From positions 106,531-170,530 of the forward strand of contig NZ_SRUZ01000011.1 of the NCBI RefSeq assembly GCF_004791165.1: a DNA stretch of 64,000 nt, read 5' to 3'. The DNA is from Mesorhizobium sp. M8A.F.Ca.ET.218.01.1.1. GTDB lineage: Bacteria; Pseudomonadota; Alphaproteobacteria; Rhizobiales; Rhizobiaceae. Both the position numbers and the translations under genes were made by a program. Below are positions 35,977-44,656 of the stretch, in pieces; the first letter of the stretch is position 1; each line of letters starts with the position of its first letter. The notes below the pieces were generated by a model, which saw nothing but the letters and a program-made list of their open reading frames with translations, searched no databases and was not told where the DNA came from.

Positions 35977-36423
35977 ATGGCGCCGGTAACGGAATTGACG
36001 GTCGGCCAGGTGGCCGCGCGCAGCGGCGTGGCGGTGTCGGCGCTGCATTTCTATGAAGCCCGCGGGCTGATTCGCAGCCACCGCACCTCCGGCAACCAGC
36101 GCCGCTACGGCCGCGATGTCCTGCGACGCGTGGCCATAATCCGGATTGCCCAGGAGGTCGGCATCACGCTCGCGGAGATCGGTGTCGCACTTGAATCATT
36201 ACCTGAAGGCCGCACCCCGACGCGCGAGGATTGGAATCTGCTTTCAACGGCTTGGCGCGATAGCCTCGATCAGAAAATCAGCCAGCTGAAGAAGCTGCGT
36301 GATGGCCTGACCGACTGCATCGGCTGCGGCTGCATGTCGATCGACAAATGCCCGCTGAGGAACAAGGGGGATCGGCTTGCCGGGGAGGGAACTGGCGCGA
36401 GAAGGCTGTTGGTCGAGCGTTAA
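35977..36423 (+). CDS. soxR: Redox-sensitive transcriptional activator SoxR
   Basis: A 148-residue MerR-family regulator with a 2Fe-2S cluster that senses redox-cycling compounds. The winged helix (TVGQVAARSGVAVSALHFYE near 8-27, then ARGLIRSHRTSGNQRRY) is followed by the dimer helix and the cluster site CIGCGCMSIDKC near 117-128, with all four Cys. No soxS exists in such bacteria; SoxR acts directly on small sets of efflux or reductase genes. No obvious target lies beside it, other than itself through the box at 35941-35956. Its end overlaps the next convergent gene by four bases. Confidence 0.95.
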   Translation: MAPVTELTVGQVAARSGVAVSALHFYEARGLIRSHRTSGNQRRYGRDVLRRVAIIRIAQEVGITLAEIGVALESLPEGRTPTREDWNLLSTAWRDSLDQKISQLKKLRDGLTDCIGCGCMSIDKCPLRNKGDRLAGEGTGARRLLVER

Positions 36424-36677
36424 TCCGCTGCCGGCAGGCGCCTGATCGTGAACTCGATCAGATCGCCCGGGCGCTCGAACCAGCTTTCGATCTCGGTCCA
36501 GTAGGCCTGCTTGGGAAAGCGCTCGAACCATTCCTTGGCCTTGAGCCGGGCATCGGAGCGCGGCAGGACGAACGTCTCGCGCAAAAAGCCGTCGCGTGGC
36601 ATACGCGCGCGCTCGGCCCGGCTTTGGTCGAGCCTTTTCTTCAGGCCATCCAGCGGCGGTCTTGCCGGGGTGCGCAC
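36420..36677 (-). CDS. Small conserved-type hypothetical protein
   Basis: An 85-residue basic protein with no recognised domain. It contains aromatic-rich stretches (AKEWFERFPKQAYWTEIESW near 47-66) that look folded. Start is a GTG at 36677 with a strong AAGGAG seven bases upstream, which supports a real gene. It converges on soxR (four-base overlap) and is divergent from hemF across 132 bp. Function unknown. Confidence 0.65.
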   Translation of the reverse strand: MRTPARPPLDGLKKRLDQSRAERARMPRDGFLRETFVLPRSDARLKAKEWFERFPKQAYWTEIESWFERPGDLIEFTIRRLPAAD

Positions 36678-36809
36678 GAAGCAACTCCTTACACCCTAAA
36701 TCAGACGGGACTTGACCCTGACCCTCAAGAGATTAGGGATCGCGCCGGCAAAAGACGAGTCATTTATCGGGAATCCCCACAACGGGTGGCCCACAACCGG
36801 AGACGGCAC

Positions 36810-37724
36810 TTGGAACGACCCGAAATACCGGCAGGGCTGCCCGCCGACATCGAAGAGAAGAAGATGAAGGCCCGGCTTTGGTTCGAGGCGCTGCGCGAGC
36901 GCATCTGCGCCGCTTTCGAGCAGATCGAGCAGGACCTCGGGGGTCCGCTCGCCTCGTGGTCGGCCGGCCGCTTCGAAAAGACGCCGTGGGAACGCGATCA
37001 GGGCAAGGGCGGCGGCGGCACCATGTCGATGATGCATGGCCGCGTCTTCGAGAAGGTCGGCGTCCACACGTCGACCGTTTATGGCGAGTTCTCGCCCGAG
37101 TTCAGGAAGCAGATGCCCGGCGCCGAGGAAGACCCGCGCTTCTGGGCATCGGGCATCTCACTGATCGCGCACCCGTGGAACCCCAACGTTCCGGCCGTGC
37201 ACATGAACACGCGTATGGTCGTCACATCCAGGCAATGGTTCGGCGGCGGCGCCGACCTGACGCCGGTGCTCGACCGCCGCCGCACCCAGGATGATCCCGA
37301 CACGGCAGCCTTCCACCGCGCCATGCAGTTCGCTTGCGAGAAGAACGCCGACGTCGCCGACTATCCGAAATTCAAGGCCTGGTGCGACGAGTATTTCTTC
37401 CTGCCGCACCGCAACGAGCCGCGCGGCACCGGCGGCATCTTCTTCGACTGGCTGCATTCGGGCGAGGAGAAGGGCGGCTGGAACGCCGATTTCAACTTCG
37501 TCCAGGATGTCGGGCGTTCGTTCCTCGTCGTCTACGGCCACCTCGTGCGCGCCAACTTCAACGAGAACTGGACCGATGGCGACCGCGACGAACAGCTCAT
37601 CCGCCGCGGCCGCTACGTCGAATTCAACCTGCTTCACGATCGCGGCACCATCTTCGGCCTGAAGACCGGCGGCAATGTCGCCTCGATCCTGTCCAGCCTG
37701 CCACCGGAGGTGCGCTGGCCATGA
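36810..37724 (+). CDS. hemF: Oxygen-dependent coproporphyrinogen III oxidase
   Basis: Converts coproporphyrinogen III to protoporphyrinogen IX in haem synthesis using O2. The 304-residue length is normal. Hallmarks are GGGGTMSMMHGRVFEKVGVH near 68-87, HPWNPNVPAVHMNTRM near 117-132 and GGGADLTPVL, plus the catalytic region RGTGGIFFDWL. The start is a TTG at 36810 with GGAG eight bases upstream; the only upstream in-frame starts lie in soxR. Single gene with its own promoter in the 132-bp spacer. Confidence 0.95.
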   Translation: MERPEIPAGLPADIEEKKMKARLWFEALRERICAAFEQIEQDLGGPLASWSAGRFEKTPWERDQGKGGGGTMSMMHGRVFEKVGVHTSTVYGEFSPEFRKQMPGAEEDPRFWASGISLIAHPWNPNVPAVHMNTRMVVTSRQWFGGGADLTPVLDRRRTQDDPDTAAFHRAMQFACEKNADVADYPKFKAWCDEYFFLPHRNEPRGTGGIFFDWLHSGEEKGGWNADFNFVQDVGRSFLVVYGHLVRANFNENWTDGDRDEQLIRRGRYVEFNLLHDRGTIFGLKTGGNVASILSSLPPEVRWP

Positions 37725-37872
37725 CCTCGGCGGGCGGGGTGCACGATGCTTTGATGCAACCATGCCGCCCCTCCCGTGTTATAGCTTTCGCCCCGCTTAC
37801 GTCTGACCATTCGACCGTAAGCCAAAAGTGGCGGAGCCTCGACCGGCTCCATGGAGCAAGAGGAGAAATCCC

Positions 37873-38058
37873 ATGAAGCAATTTCACTGCGGGTCGCTCG
37901 TTCCCGGCTGCGAATGGCACACACGGGCCGACGAGGAGGCCGAGGTGATGCGCCGCGCCGTCGAGCATATGCGCGAGACGCATGGCGAGACGACCATCCG
38001 CGAGACGATGATCGAGGCGATCCGCTCGCGCATCGAGAAGGTCCGCGACGCCGCGTAG
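37873..38058 (+). CDS. DUF1059 domain-containing protein
   Basis: A 61-residue protein that matches the DUF1059 family over its whole length: the CGSLVPGCEWHTRADEEAEV start carries the two conserved Cys, followed by a helix ending HMRETHGE. The Cys/His arrangement suggests a small metal-binding fold; function unknown. The ATG at 37873 has AGGAGA seven bases upstream; an upstream ATG at 37828 is not used. Stands alone. Confidence 0.85.
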   Translation: MKQFHCGSLVPGCEWHTRADEEAEVMRRAVEHMRETHGETTIRETMIEAIRSRIEKVRDAA

Positions 38059-38303
38059 GTGCGGCGGGGGGGTTTCAGGTAATAACAAAAGAACCGCGGT
38101 GCGCTTGGGTAACGCGTGCCGCGTTGATTTATTTGGGAGACACTGCCTGCATCTCAAAAAAAAATATTTGCTCCAGCTAAAATAAACCGTGCGGTAACCG
38201 AACCCGTGCGATCGTCGGACTGATTTCCAGACTACAGGGGGCCGCCAGAGAAGCCCGTCGCCGTCAGGCACTGGTCCGGAATCGGTGGGCGAGGTGTTCG
38301 CGC

Positions 38304-38882
38304 ATGCGCGAAAAGTCCGGCAATCGTGCCAGTTTGTGCGCAACGGCGCTCCTGCCGTGGGCGCTCCTTGGCGCGTCGCCGGCGATTGCCCAGGACATGA
38401 CGACATCGCTCATCGACATCCATCAGGGCTCGCCGGTCAGCGACAAGGCGAGAGGCCTGGGTGACGGCGGGTATGAGTTGCAGACCGGAAGCCGGGTATC
38501 GTTCAACCAGTGGTACCAGACAAACTGGGTCGACACGCATGTGGACCTGATGACGCAGATCACGCAGGACACCGGTATCCTTTGGGGATTTGGCACTGGG
38601 GAACAAGGCGAGAAGTATCGCATCGCGCCCAGCCTCAAGCTCGGATTCCTCACACAGCTGCATCCGAGCGCGAACAGCATCCTGTCCCTGTCGTTCACCA
38701 CGACCTTCGGCGGCAAGCTCAGCGAAAAGCCCTGCCAGGCCGATTATGGCGATCTGGGCACCTTCAGCGTCAATTGCCGGCTCGCCGCCGGGGAGATGGC
38801 ACCCGAGGAAACCTTGAAATATCTGGCTAACGCTAAACCGGAGAGCCAGCATCTGTGGCCGAATTACCGTGTTACTTTCTGA
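38304..38882 (+). CDS. Secreted hypothetical protein, possibly outer-membrane
   Basis: A 192-residue protein with a signal peptide (about 1-29, ending SPAIAQ). The mature part has alternating hydrophobic and polar residues typical of beta strands (HVDLMTQITQDTGILWGFGT near 78-97, IAPSLKLGFLTQLH, ILSLSFTTTFGG) and ends in NYRVTF, a C-terminal Phe as in outer-membrane proteins. Two Cys near 143 and 157 could pair. I do not recognise a family. It is followed after 87 bp by a secreted subtilase, and the two are probably co-transcribed. Confidence 0.65.
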   Translation: MREKSGNRASLCATALLPWALLGASPAIAQDMTTSLIDIHQGSPVSDKARGLGDGGYELQTGSRVSFNQWYQTNWVDTHVDLMTQITQDTGILWGFGTGEQGEKYRIAPSLKLGFLTQLHPSANSILSLSFTTTFGGKLSEKPCQADYGDLGTFSVNCRLAAGEMAPEETLKYLANAKPESQHLWPNYRVTF

Positions 38883-38969
38883 TCGCGAGGGGCCGGGCAC
38901 GAGATGTCGCGTAGCCGCGGAAGATCCGCGATCCTCCGTCCTAGCTTCTGTTTGAACCGGGGTAAAAAC

Positions 38970-39956
38970 ATGTCAAATACGCATTGGAAATTCGCTATTG
39001 CCACGGCCCTCGCCCTCCTGCCGGCATCGATTGCCGTGGCTCAGGAAGCTGTCGGTCCAGATCCGCTGTCCGCGCTCTGCGGCGGCGGTCAATCCAACGC
39101 ATCCATATGCCTGAGCGCAACCCTGCCGGCGGCCACGTCGCAGACCTTGCAAAACTGGATGAGCCCGGATGTCGGGGCCGCATGGCGTGCCGGTTACAAA
39201 GGCAAAGGCGTCACCATCACGATCGTCGACGACTTCTCCAGCACCTCGAAGTTCAGCGGCAATTTCGGCATCGGCACCCAGACCCAGCGCCATGGCGAAT
39301 GGACCCGCGAAGAAGCCAGCATGATCGCGCCGCTGGCGACGATACGGTCGAAAGACTTCTCCACCAGTTCCTCGGTCGCGCTGGCGCCGGGCCTGAACGT
39401 GCTCAATCTGAGCTATGGCATGTACGCCAAGGCAGGCTACAGCCCAAGCCAGATCGGATGGAGCGCCGAGGAGGCCTCCATCATCTCCTATGCCACCAAG
39501 GGAACGGCCGTGGTTTCGAAGGCCGCGGGCAACGACGCGGTTGCCGTGGGCGGCGTCACCAGCGGCCAGCAGGATTATCTCGACCTCGCCTTGGTCGGAA
39601 AGGCATCCGCGATTTTCGTCGGCGCGCTCAACAGCAACGGCACGACGTCGAACAAGGCCACCATGGCCTGGTATTCCAACACCGCCGGCACCAACACGGC
39701 TGTGCAGAGCCATTTCCTGGTCGTGGGTGTCACCGGGGACAAGACCGGCCTTTACGGCACCTCTTTCGCCGCGCCGATCGTTGCCGGCTACGCCGCCATC
39801 GTGGGCAGCAAGTTCACCAAGGCAACGTCGACCCAGATCACCAACCAGTTGCTGAATACGGCCCGGACCGACACGTTGGCCAACTACAGCGCCTCCGTCT
39901 ATGGCAAGGGCGAGGCAAGCCTTTCGCGTGCCCTGGCTCCGCTGTCGATCAAGTAG
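38970..39956 (+). CDS. Secreted S8 (subtilisin-like) serine peptidase, divergent
   Basis: A 328-residue precursor with a signal peptide (1-25, ALALLPASIAVAQ). The catalytic triad is legible though the surroundings are divergent: Asp87 in TITIVDDFSS, His108 in TQRHGEWTREEASMIAP (usual form HGTHVAG), the oxyanion Asn188 in SKAAGND, and Ser265 in YGTSFAAPIVAGYA. There is no long pro-region. It would act in the periplasm or outside. The upstream neighbour is a secreted OMP-like protein, perhaps its substrate, inhibitor or export partner (inference). Start ATG at 38970 has no strong ribosome site but fits the signal. Confidence 0.8.
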   Translation: MSNTHWKFAIATALALLPASIAVAQEAVGPDPLSALCGGGQSNASICLSATLPAATSQTLQNWMSPDVGAAWRAGYKGKGVTITIVDDFSSTSKFSGNFGIGTQTQRHGEWTREEASMIAPLATIRSKDFSTSSSVALAPGLNVLNLSYGMYAKAGYSPSQIGWSAEEASIISYATKGTAVVSKAAGNDAVAVGGVTSGQQDYLDLALVGKASAIFVGALNSNGTTSNKATMAWYSNTAGTNTAVQSHFLVVGVTGDKTGLYGTSFAAPIVAGYAAIVGSKFTKATSTQITNQLLNTARTDTLANYSASVYGKGEASLSRALAPLSIK

Positions 39957-40004
39957 CAGGACGGAACAGCAGGGCAACACCGGCGGAGATCCGGCGTTTC
40001 CGAC

Positions 40005-41267
40005 CTACGTGTCAAGCGCTTGCGCGGCGCGTTCGAGCAACGTGTCGCGATCAGGCGCAAATCCCGCCTCGACCCATTCGGCTTCGAGGTTCTTGAGGAT
40101 TTCGCCAAGCTTCGGTCCCGGCTTTGCGCCGAGCGCCGTCAGATCGGCCCCTCTGAGCGGAAACTCGGGCCGTTCCCATTTGAGCGCAAAGCCAAGCAGG
40201 CGCGAAAAGCCGCCCGCTTGAAGCAATGCGTCATTGTCCTCGACGGCGCGCACCCGCGCCGCGGCAAGCGACAGACGCAGGCGGTCGACAAACCCTTGCC
40301 GGTTGCCGCGATAGAGCCGTTTCGCCAGTTCGCCTTCGGTCGTCTTCGGCTCGACGGCCGTGGTGAGGGCCCAATGGAGCATGCGGTCGGCTTCGGCGGT
40401 CGAGAACCTGAGCCTCTCGGCCAACGTCTTCATGCGCGCCGCATCCGGCGGCACGATTGCCTCCAGCCGCAGCATCGGATCCACCGCCCAGCCCAGGTCT
40501 TTCTCGGCCTTGGTCAACCCGTGGATCGCATCGATACCCCATTTCTCGCTTTCCGACAGCGCGGCGGTCAGGACACCAGCCTGGCGCATCCACAACAGGG
40601 CGCGTGAGGGATCGGGGGCCGACAAAAGCTTCTTCAGTTCGGACCAGACGCGTTCGGCCGAGAGTTGGCCAAGGCCGTCCTTCAGCCGGGCGCAGGCCTT
40701 CAACCCCTCGGCATCCGGCCGGCCGTCGCCATACCAGGCAAAGAAACGGAAGAAGCGCAGGATGCGCAGATAATCCTCGCGGATGCGCGCCTCCGGGTCG
40801 CCGATGAAGCGCAGCCGGCGCGCCTCGATGTCGGAAATGCCGCCGACAAGGTCGACAACACTGCCGTCGGCCTCGGCGTAGAGCGCGTTGATGGTGAAGT
40901 CGCGCCGCTCGGCGTCGAGCTTCCAGTCGCGTCCGAACGACACCTTGGCGCGGCGGCCATCGGTCTCGACGTCGGCGCGCAAGGTGGTGACCTCGTAGGG
41001 TTTGCCGCCCGCGACCACCGTGATCGTGCCATGTTCGATGCCGGTCGGCACCGCCTTGAAGCCTTCCGCTTCGGCACGGCGGATGGTCTCCTGCGGCAGG
41101 CAAGAGGTGGCGATGTCGACGTCGGCGACAGGCTGGCCCATCAGCGCGTTGCGCACGGCGCCGCCGGCGATACGCGCCTCTTCACCGCCTTCGGTGAGCG
41201 CGCCAAGCAGGCGCTGCAGATGCTTGTCGGAGAGCCAGTCGGCCCTGCCCGCGATCGAAACACTCAC
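40005..41267 (-). CDS. CCA tRNA nucleotidyltransferase / poly(A) polymerase family
   Basis: A 420-residue class II nucleotidyltransferase that adds or repairs the 3' CCA end of tRNAs. The head domain shows the flexible GGAVRNALMG (35-44), the catalytic DVDIAT (49-54), and RRDFTINALYAEADG; neck and body follow with IREDYLRILRFFRFFAWYG. GTG start at 41267 overlaps the Nudix stop (GTGA), so translation is coupled. The DUF1285-Nudix-CCA order is conserved in Rhizobiales. Confidence 0.93.
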   Translation of the reverse strand: MSVSIAGRADWLSDKHLQRLLGALTEGGEEARIAGGAVRNALMGQPVADVDIATSCLPQETIRRAEAEGFKAVPTGIEHGTITVVAGGKPYEVTTLRADVETDGRRAKVSFGRDWKLDAERRDFTINALYAEADGSVVDLVGGISDIEARRLRFIGDPEARIREDYLRILRFFRFFAWYGDGRPDAEGLKACARLKDGLGQLSAERVWSELKKLLSAPDPSRALLWMRQAGVLTAALSESEKWGIDAIHGLTKAEKDLGWAVDPMLRLEAIVPPDAARMKTLAERLRFSTAEADRMLHWALTTAVEPKTTEGELAKRLYRGNRQGFVDRLRLSLAAARVRAVEDNDALLQAGGFSRLLGFALKWERPEFPLRGADLTALGAKPGPKLGEILKNLEAEWVEAGFAPDRDTLLERAAQALDT

Positions 41268-41896
41268 GCATAGAGCCTTTCATAGAGCGTACGGATGATA
41301 CCGGCGGTGACGCCCCAGATGCGCCGGTCACCATAGGGCATGTCGTAGAAGAACCATTCGAGATCGTTCCACATGCGGCTGTCGCGCTTGTGATTGGCGG
41401 CGTCCATCAGGAAGCGCAGCGGCACCTCGAAGGCGGCATCGACTTCGTCGGCGTTCAAAGCCAATTGGAAACCCGGCCGCACGATGCCGAGCACCGGCGC
41501 GATGCGGTAGCCGCTGCCGGCAACGTAATCCGGCATGCGGCCGATGATTTCGATACGATCCTGGCCAAGGCCGATCTCCTCGAAGGTCTCGCGCAGCGCC
41601 GCCGCCTCCGGGCTCGCGTCGGTCGCATCGATCGTGCCGCCCGGGAAAGCCACTTGCCCGGAATGATTGCGCAGTCTCTCGGCCCGTTTGGTCAGGAGAA
41701 CCGTCGCCTCGCCGTCATGGTCGACCACCGGGATCAGCACCGCCGCATTGCGCAGCGGCTTGCCCGGGTTGAGGCGTGGGTGGCCGGGATTGAAGCGGTG
41801 ATCGCCATAGTCGTCGCCGGCATGCGCGTCCGGCTGCGCGGCGAAGCGCGCGCGAAAATCCGCCGATGAGAACGGCGCCGGCGATATCTGGTCCAT
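41264..41896 (-). CDS. CoA pyrophosphatase (Nudix hydrolase)
   Basis: A 210-residue Nudix enzyme of the CoA-diphosphatase type, which splits CoA or its derivatives into phosphopantetheine and 3',5'-ADP. The Nudix box runs from GGTIDATD through AAALRETFEEIGL, with the CoA-family marker LLTKRAERLRNHSGQVAFPG just before it. The ATG at 41896 shares one base with the stop of the upstream DUF1285 gene (TGATG); a GTG one codon earlier is the alternative. Confidence 0.92.
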   Translation of the reverse strand: MDQISPAPFSSADFRARFAAQPDAHAGDDYGDHRFNPGHPRLNPGKPLRNAAVLIPVVDHDGEATVLLTKRAERLRNHSGQVAFPGGTIDATDASPEAAALRETFEEIGLGQDRIEIIGRMPDYVAGSGYRIAPVLGIVRPGFQLALNADEVDAAFEVPLRFLMDAANHKRDSRMWNDLEWFFYDMPYGDRRIWGVTAGIIRTLYERLYA

Positions 41897-42525
41897 CACG
41901 CGCTCAACCGCTTCAACTGATCCGCAGGCATGATCGGAAACACGGCATTCTTCGAGCGCACCGAAAACATCGTCCGGCCGTCGATCTCGATCTCCTCGCC
42001 ATGCCCCACCAACTCATACATGACCGGCCGCGCCACCAGCGCCTCCAGCCTGCCGCGCACCAGCAGATATGGCTTCAAACCGCCGGTCTCGTTCTCGTCG
42101 ACGAAGCGCAGCGGCCGCTCCGGCCCGGCCTCGACCACGTCGCCGACATTGGTGCGGAAGGTGATGACCTGATCCTCGCCTTCGCCCGAAACATCCATCT
42201 CGACGGCGATGAACGGCGCATCGGCGACGCGGATGCCGACCTTTTCCACCGGCGTCACCAGATAGGTCCTGCCGTCGGCGTCCTTGCGCAGCACGGACGA
42301 GAAAAGTTGCACCAGCGGCATGCGGCCGATCGGCGTGCCCAGGTAGAACCAGGTGCCGTCGGCCTTGATCTCCATGTCGAGATCGCCGCAAAAGTCGGGA
42401 TTCCAGCGCTCGACCGGCGCCGCGCCCTTGCCGGCACGGGCCGCGCGCGAGATCAGCGCCTCGAGGCCTCGGGCCTCGGTGGCCTGCGTAAGGCTTTGTT
42501 GGCGATGTTCGTGGTGTTCGCTCAT
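41896..42525 (-). CDS. DUF1285 domain-containing protein
   Basis: A 209-residue protein that matches the DUF1285 family: WNPDFCGDLDMEIKADGTWF near 41-60 and LGTPIGRMPLVQLFSSVLRK just after it are diagnostic. The structure class is a small beta-rich fold; function unknown, though its fixed position before a Nudix enzyme and the CCA transferase suggests a housekeeping role. I used the ATG at 42525; a GTG two codons earlier is possible. It is the first gene of this operon and is divergent from moxR. Confidence 0.9.
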   Translation of the reverse strand: MSEHHEHRQQSLTQATEARGLEALISRAARAGKGAAPVERWNPDFCGDLDMEIKADGTWFYLGTPIGRMPLVQLFSSVLRKDADGRTYLVTPVEKVGIRVADAPFIAVEMDVSGEGEDQVITFRTNVGDVVEAGPERPLRFVDENETGGLKPYLLVRGRLEALVARPVMYELVGHGEEIEIDGRTMFSVRSKNAVFPIMPADQLKRLSA

Positions 42526-42683
42526 CGTCACGAAATAGTCACTGTTGTTCCGCTTGTCAGCCTAAGTCTGTGATTTAAGTTCCAGCATAGGCGCTCCGCG
42601 AGGCCGAATCGCGGCAACCTATGGTATGGTGCGGGCCAGTATTTCCAAACCATGGCATTTCCAACCAAAGGGATCGATGCGGC

Positions 42684-43688
42684 ATGAGCGTGATGGTCAA
42701 GGAAAGCCCGATTAGCGAAACGGACATGGTCGCCGAGGCCGAGAAGGCGCTTGCAGACATCTCCAGGATCCGCGACGGGGTTGGCCGGGTGATCTTCGGC
42801 CAGGAGCACGTCGTCGAGCGCACCCTGGTGGCGCTGCTTGCCGGCGGCCACGCGCTGCTGGTCGGCGTGCCGGGCCTGGCCAAGACCAAGCTGGTCGAGA
42901 CGCTGGGCATCGTGCTCGGGCTCGATTCACGCCGCATCCAGTTCACGCCCGACCTGATGCCGTCCGACATCCTCGGTTCCGAGGTCATGGAGCAGGACGA
43001 GACCGGCAAGCGCTCGTTCCGCTTCATCTCCGGCCCGATTTTCGCCCAGCTGCTGATGGCCGACGAGATCAACCGCGCCTCGCCGCGCACGCAATCGGCG
43101 CTGCTGCAGGCGATGCAGGAATATCACGTCACCATCGCCGGCGCGCGCTACGATCTGCCCTCGCCCTTCCATGTGCTGGCGACGCAGAACCCGCTGGAGC
43201 AGGAAGGCACCTACCCGTTGCCCGAAGCCCAGCTCGATCGCTTCCTGATGCAGGTCGACATCCTCTATCCAGAAATCGAGGCCGAGCGCCGCATCCTTCT
43301 GGAAACCACCGGCGTCGAGGACGCCAAGGCCACCAACGTGCTGCAGCCGGCGCGGCTGAAGGAGATCCAGACACTGATCCGCCGCATGCCGGTGCCCGAA
43401 AGCGTGGTCGAGGCGATCCTCACCCTGGTGCGCTCGGCGCGTCCCGGCCAAGGCAATGCCGACACCGACAAGCATGTCGCCTGGGGCCCAGGCCCGCGCG
43501 CCAGCCAGGCGCTGATGCTGTGCACCAGGGCCCGCGCGCTCTACGACGGACGGCTGGCACCCTCGGTCGACGATGTCAGGGCGCTGGCCGAGCCGGTGCT
43601 GCAGCACCGCATGGCGCTGACCTTCGCCGCCCGTGCCGAAGGCACCAGCGTACGCGATGTGGTGGCGAAACTCGTGAAAGGTATTTGA
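42684..43688 (+). CDS. MoxR-family AAA+ ATPase
   Basis: A 334-residue AAA+ chaperone-like ATPase. Walker A is GVPGLAKTKLVE near 59-70, Walker B LLMADEINRASPRTQSALLQ near 120-139, sensor 1 lies in ATQNPLEQEGTYPLPEAQ, and sensor 2/lid follows. MoxR proteins help mature metal-containing or membrane complexes and act with DUF58 and VWA partners, which is exactly what follows here. The ATG at 42684 was preferred to an upstream one at 42621. First gene of a four-gene operon. Confidence 0.93.
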   Translation: MSVMVKESPISETDMVAEAEKALADISRIRDGVGRVIFGQEHVVERTLVALLAGGHALLVGVPGLAKTKLVETLGIVLGLDSRRIQFTPDLMPSDILGSEVMEQDETGKRSFRFISGPIFAQLLMADEINRASPRTQSALLQAMQEYHVTIAGARYDLPSPFHVLATQNPLEQEGTYPLPEAQLDRFLMQVDILYPEIEAERRILLETTGVEDAKATNVLQPARLKEIQTLIRRMPVPESVVEAILTLVRSARPGQGNADTDKHVAWGPGPRASQALMLCTRARALYDGRLAPSVDDVRALAEPVLQHRMALTFAARAEGTSVRDVVAKLVKGI

Positions 43689-44656
43689 TGGCGCGTATCG
43701 GCGAGGTCCAGGCTCCGGCAGCGACGCGCGACGCGCTCGCCCGCGGCCGGTTGCGGGCTTCGCTCGTGCCTGACCTGCTGGTCGAGGCGCGCCGCATCGT
43801 CAACACCGTGATCGCCGGCTGGCATGGCCGCCGCAAGCGCGGCATCGGCGAGAATTTCTGGCAGTTCCGGCCCTACGTCGAAGGCGATTCCTCGCGCATC
43901 GACTGGCGCCGCTCGGCCCGCGACGACCACACCTATGTGCGCGACCGTGAATGGGAAGCCGCCCACACGGTCTGGCTGTGGGCCGATCCCTCGCCGTCCA
44001 TGCTCTACAAGTCGACCGGCGCCGGCGTTTCCAAGCAATCGCGCGCGCTGGTGCTGACGCTGGCCATGGCCGAGCTTCTGTCGCGCAGCGGCGAGCGCAT
44101 CGCCTGGCCAGATCTGACCGATCCGTTCACCGCCCGCAACGGCGCCGAACGCATCGCGGCCCAGCTCATGCATGCCGGCGAGCTGCCGGCAAAACCCGAT
44201 CTCTCCGACATCAGGCGCTTCTGCGACATCGTCATCGCCAGCGATTTCCTCGATCCGGTCGAGGAGACCGTGGCCTGGCTCGACGTGCTCGCCCGCCACG
44301 GCGTGCGCGCGCATCTGATCGAGGTCGCCGACCCGGCCGAGGAAACCTTCCCCTATGCCGGCCGCACCGAGTTCACCGATCCCGAGACCGGCGACAAGCT
44401 GACCGCGGGGCGCGCCGAAATGCTGGCCGACGAATACCGCCTGCTCTACACCGCCCGCCGCCAGGAACTGGCCAGTTGGTGCAAGCGGCTCGGCTGGAGC
44501 TTTACCGTCAACCACACCGACCGGCTGGCGTCCGACGCGCTGGTGCGCCTGCACATGGCGATGACCGCCGATGGCGGTAAGCCCGGCATTTCCGCCGATG
44601 GCGGTAAGCCTGGCATTTCCGCCGATGGCGGTAAGCCTGGGAAGGCTGTCGCATGA
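43688..44656 (+). CDS. DUF58 domain-containing protein of a MoxR operon
   Basis: A 322-residue cytoplasmic partner of MoxR. The family signature is RRKRGIGENFWQFRPYVEGD near 49-68 with RIDWRRSARDDHTYVRD after it; the rest is a degenerate von Willebrand A-like fold (WLWADPSPSMLY). The C-terminus is unusual: a 27-bp tandem repeat encodes ADGGKPGIS twice and then ADGGKPGK. One-base overlap with moxR, and its end overlaps the next start by four bases. Confidence 0.92.
   Translation: MARIGEVQAPAATRDALARGRLRASLVPDLLVEARRIVNTVIAGWHGRRKRGIGENFWQFRPYVEGDSSRIDWRRSARDDHTYVRDREWEAAHTVWLWADPSPSMLYKSTGAGVSKQSRALVLTLAMAELLSRSGERIAWPDLTDPFTARNGAERIAAQLMHAGELPAKPDLSDIRRFCDIVIASDFLDPVEETVAWLDVLARHGVRAHLIEVADPAEETFPYAGRTEFTDPETGDKLTAGRAEMLADEYRLLYTARRQELASWCKRLGWSFTVNHTDRLASDALVRLHMAMTADGGKPGISADGGKPGISADGGKPGKAVA
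44567..44640 (+). repeat. 27-bp tandem repeat, about 2.7 copies, in coding sequence
   Basis: Units begin at 44567, 44594 and 44621 with GCCGATGGCGGTAAGCC; the first two are complete and differ at one base (C to T). The period is a multiple of three, so the frame is kept, and copy-number change would lengthen or shorten the DUF58 protein's tail by nine residues at a time. Confidence 0.95.

Noticed and set aside
36678..36809. TTGACC...CTCAAG in front of hemF as a possible FixK/Fnr site.
   Set aside because: The spacing is nine bases instead of the six needed for TTGA-N6-TCAA, so it is not a proper site.
40005..42525. The DUF1285-Nudix-CCA operon as a novel RNA-repair system.
   Set aside because: The order is standard in Rhizobiales and each member looks like a normal housekeeping protein.
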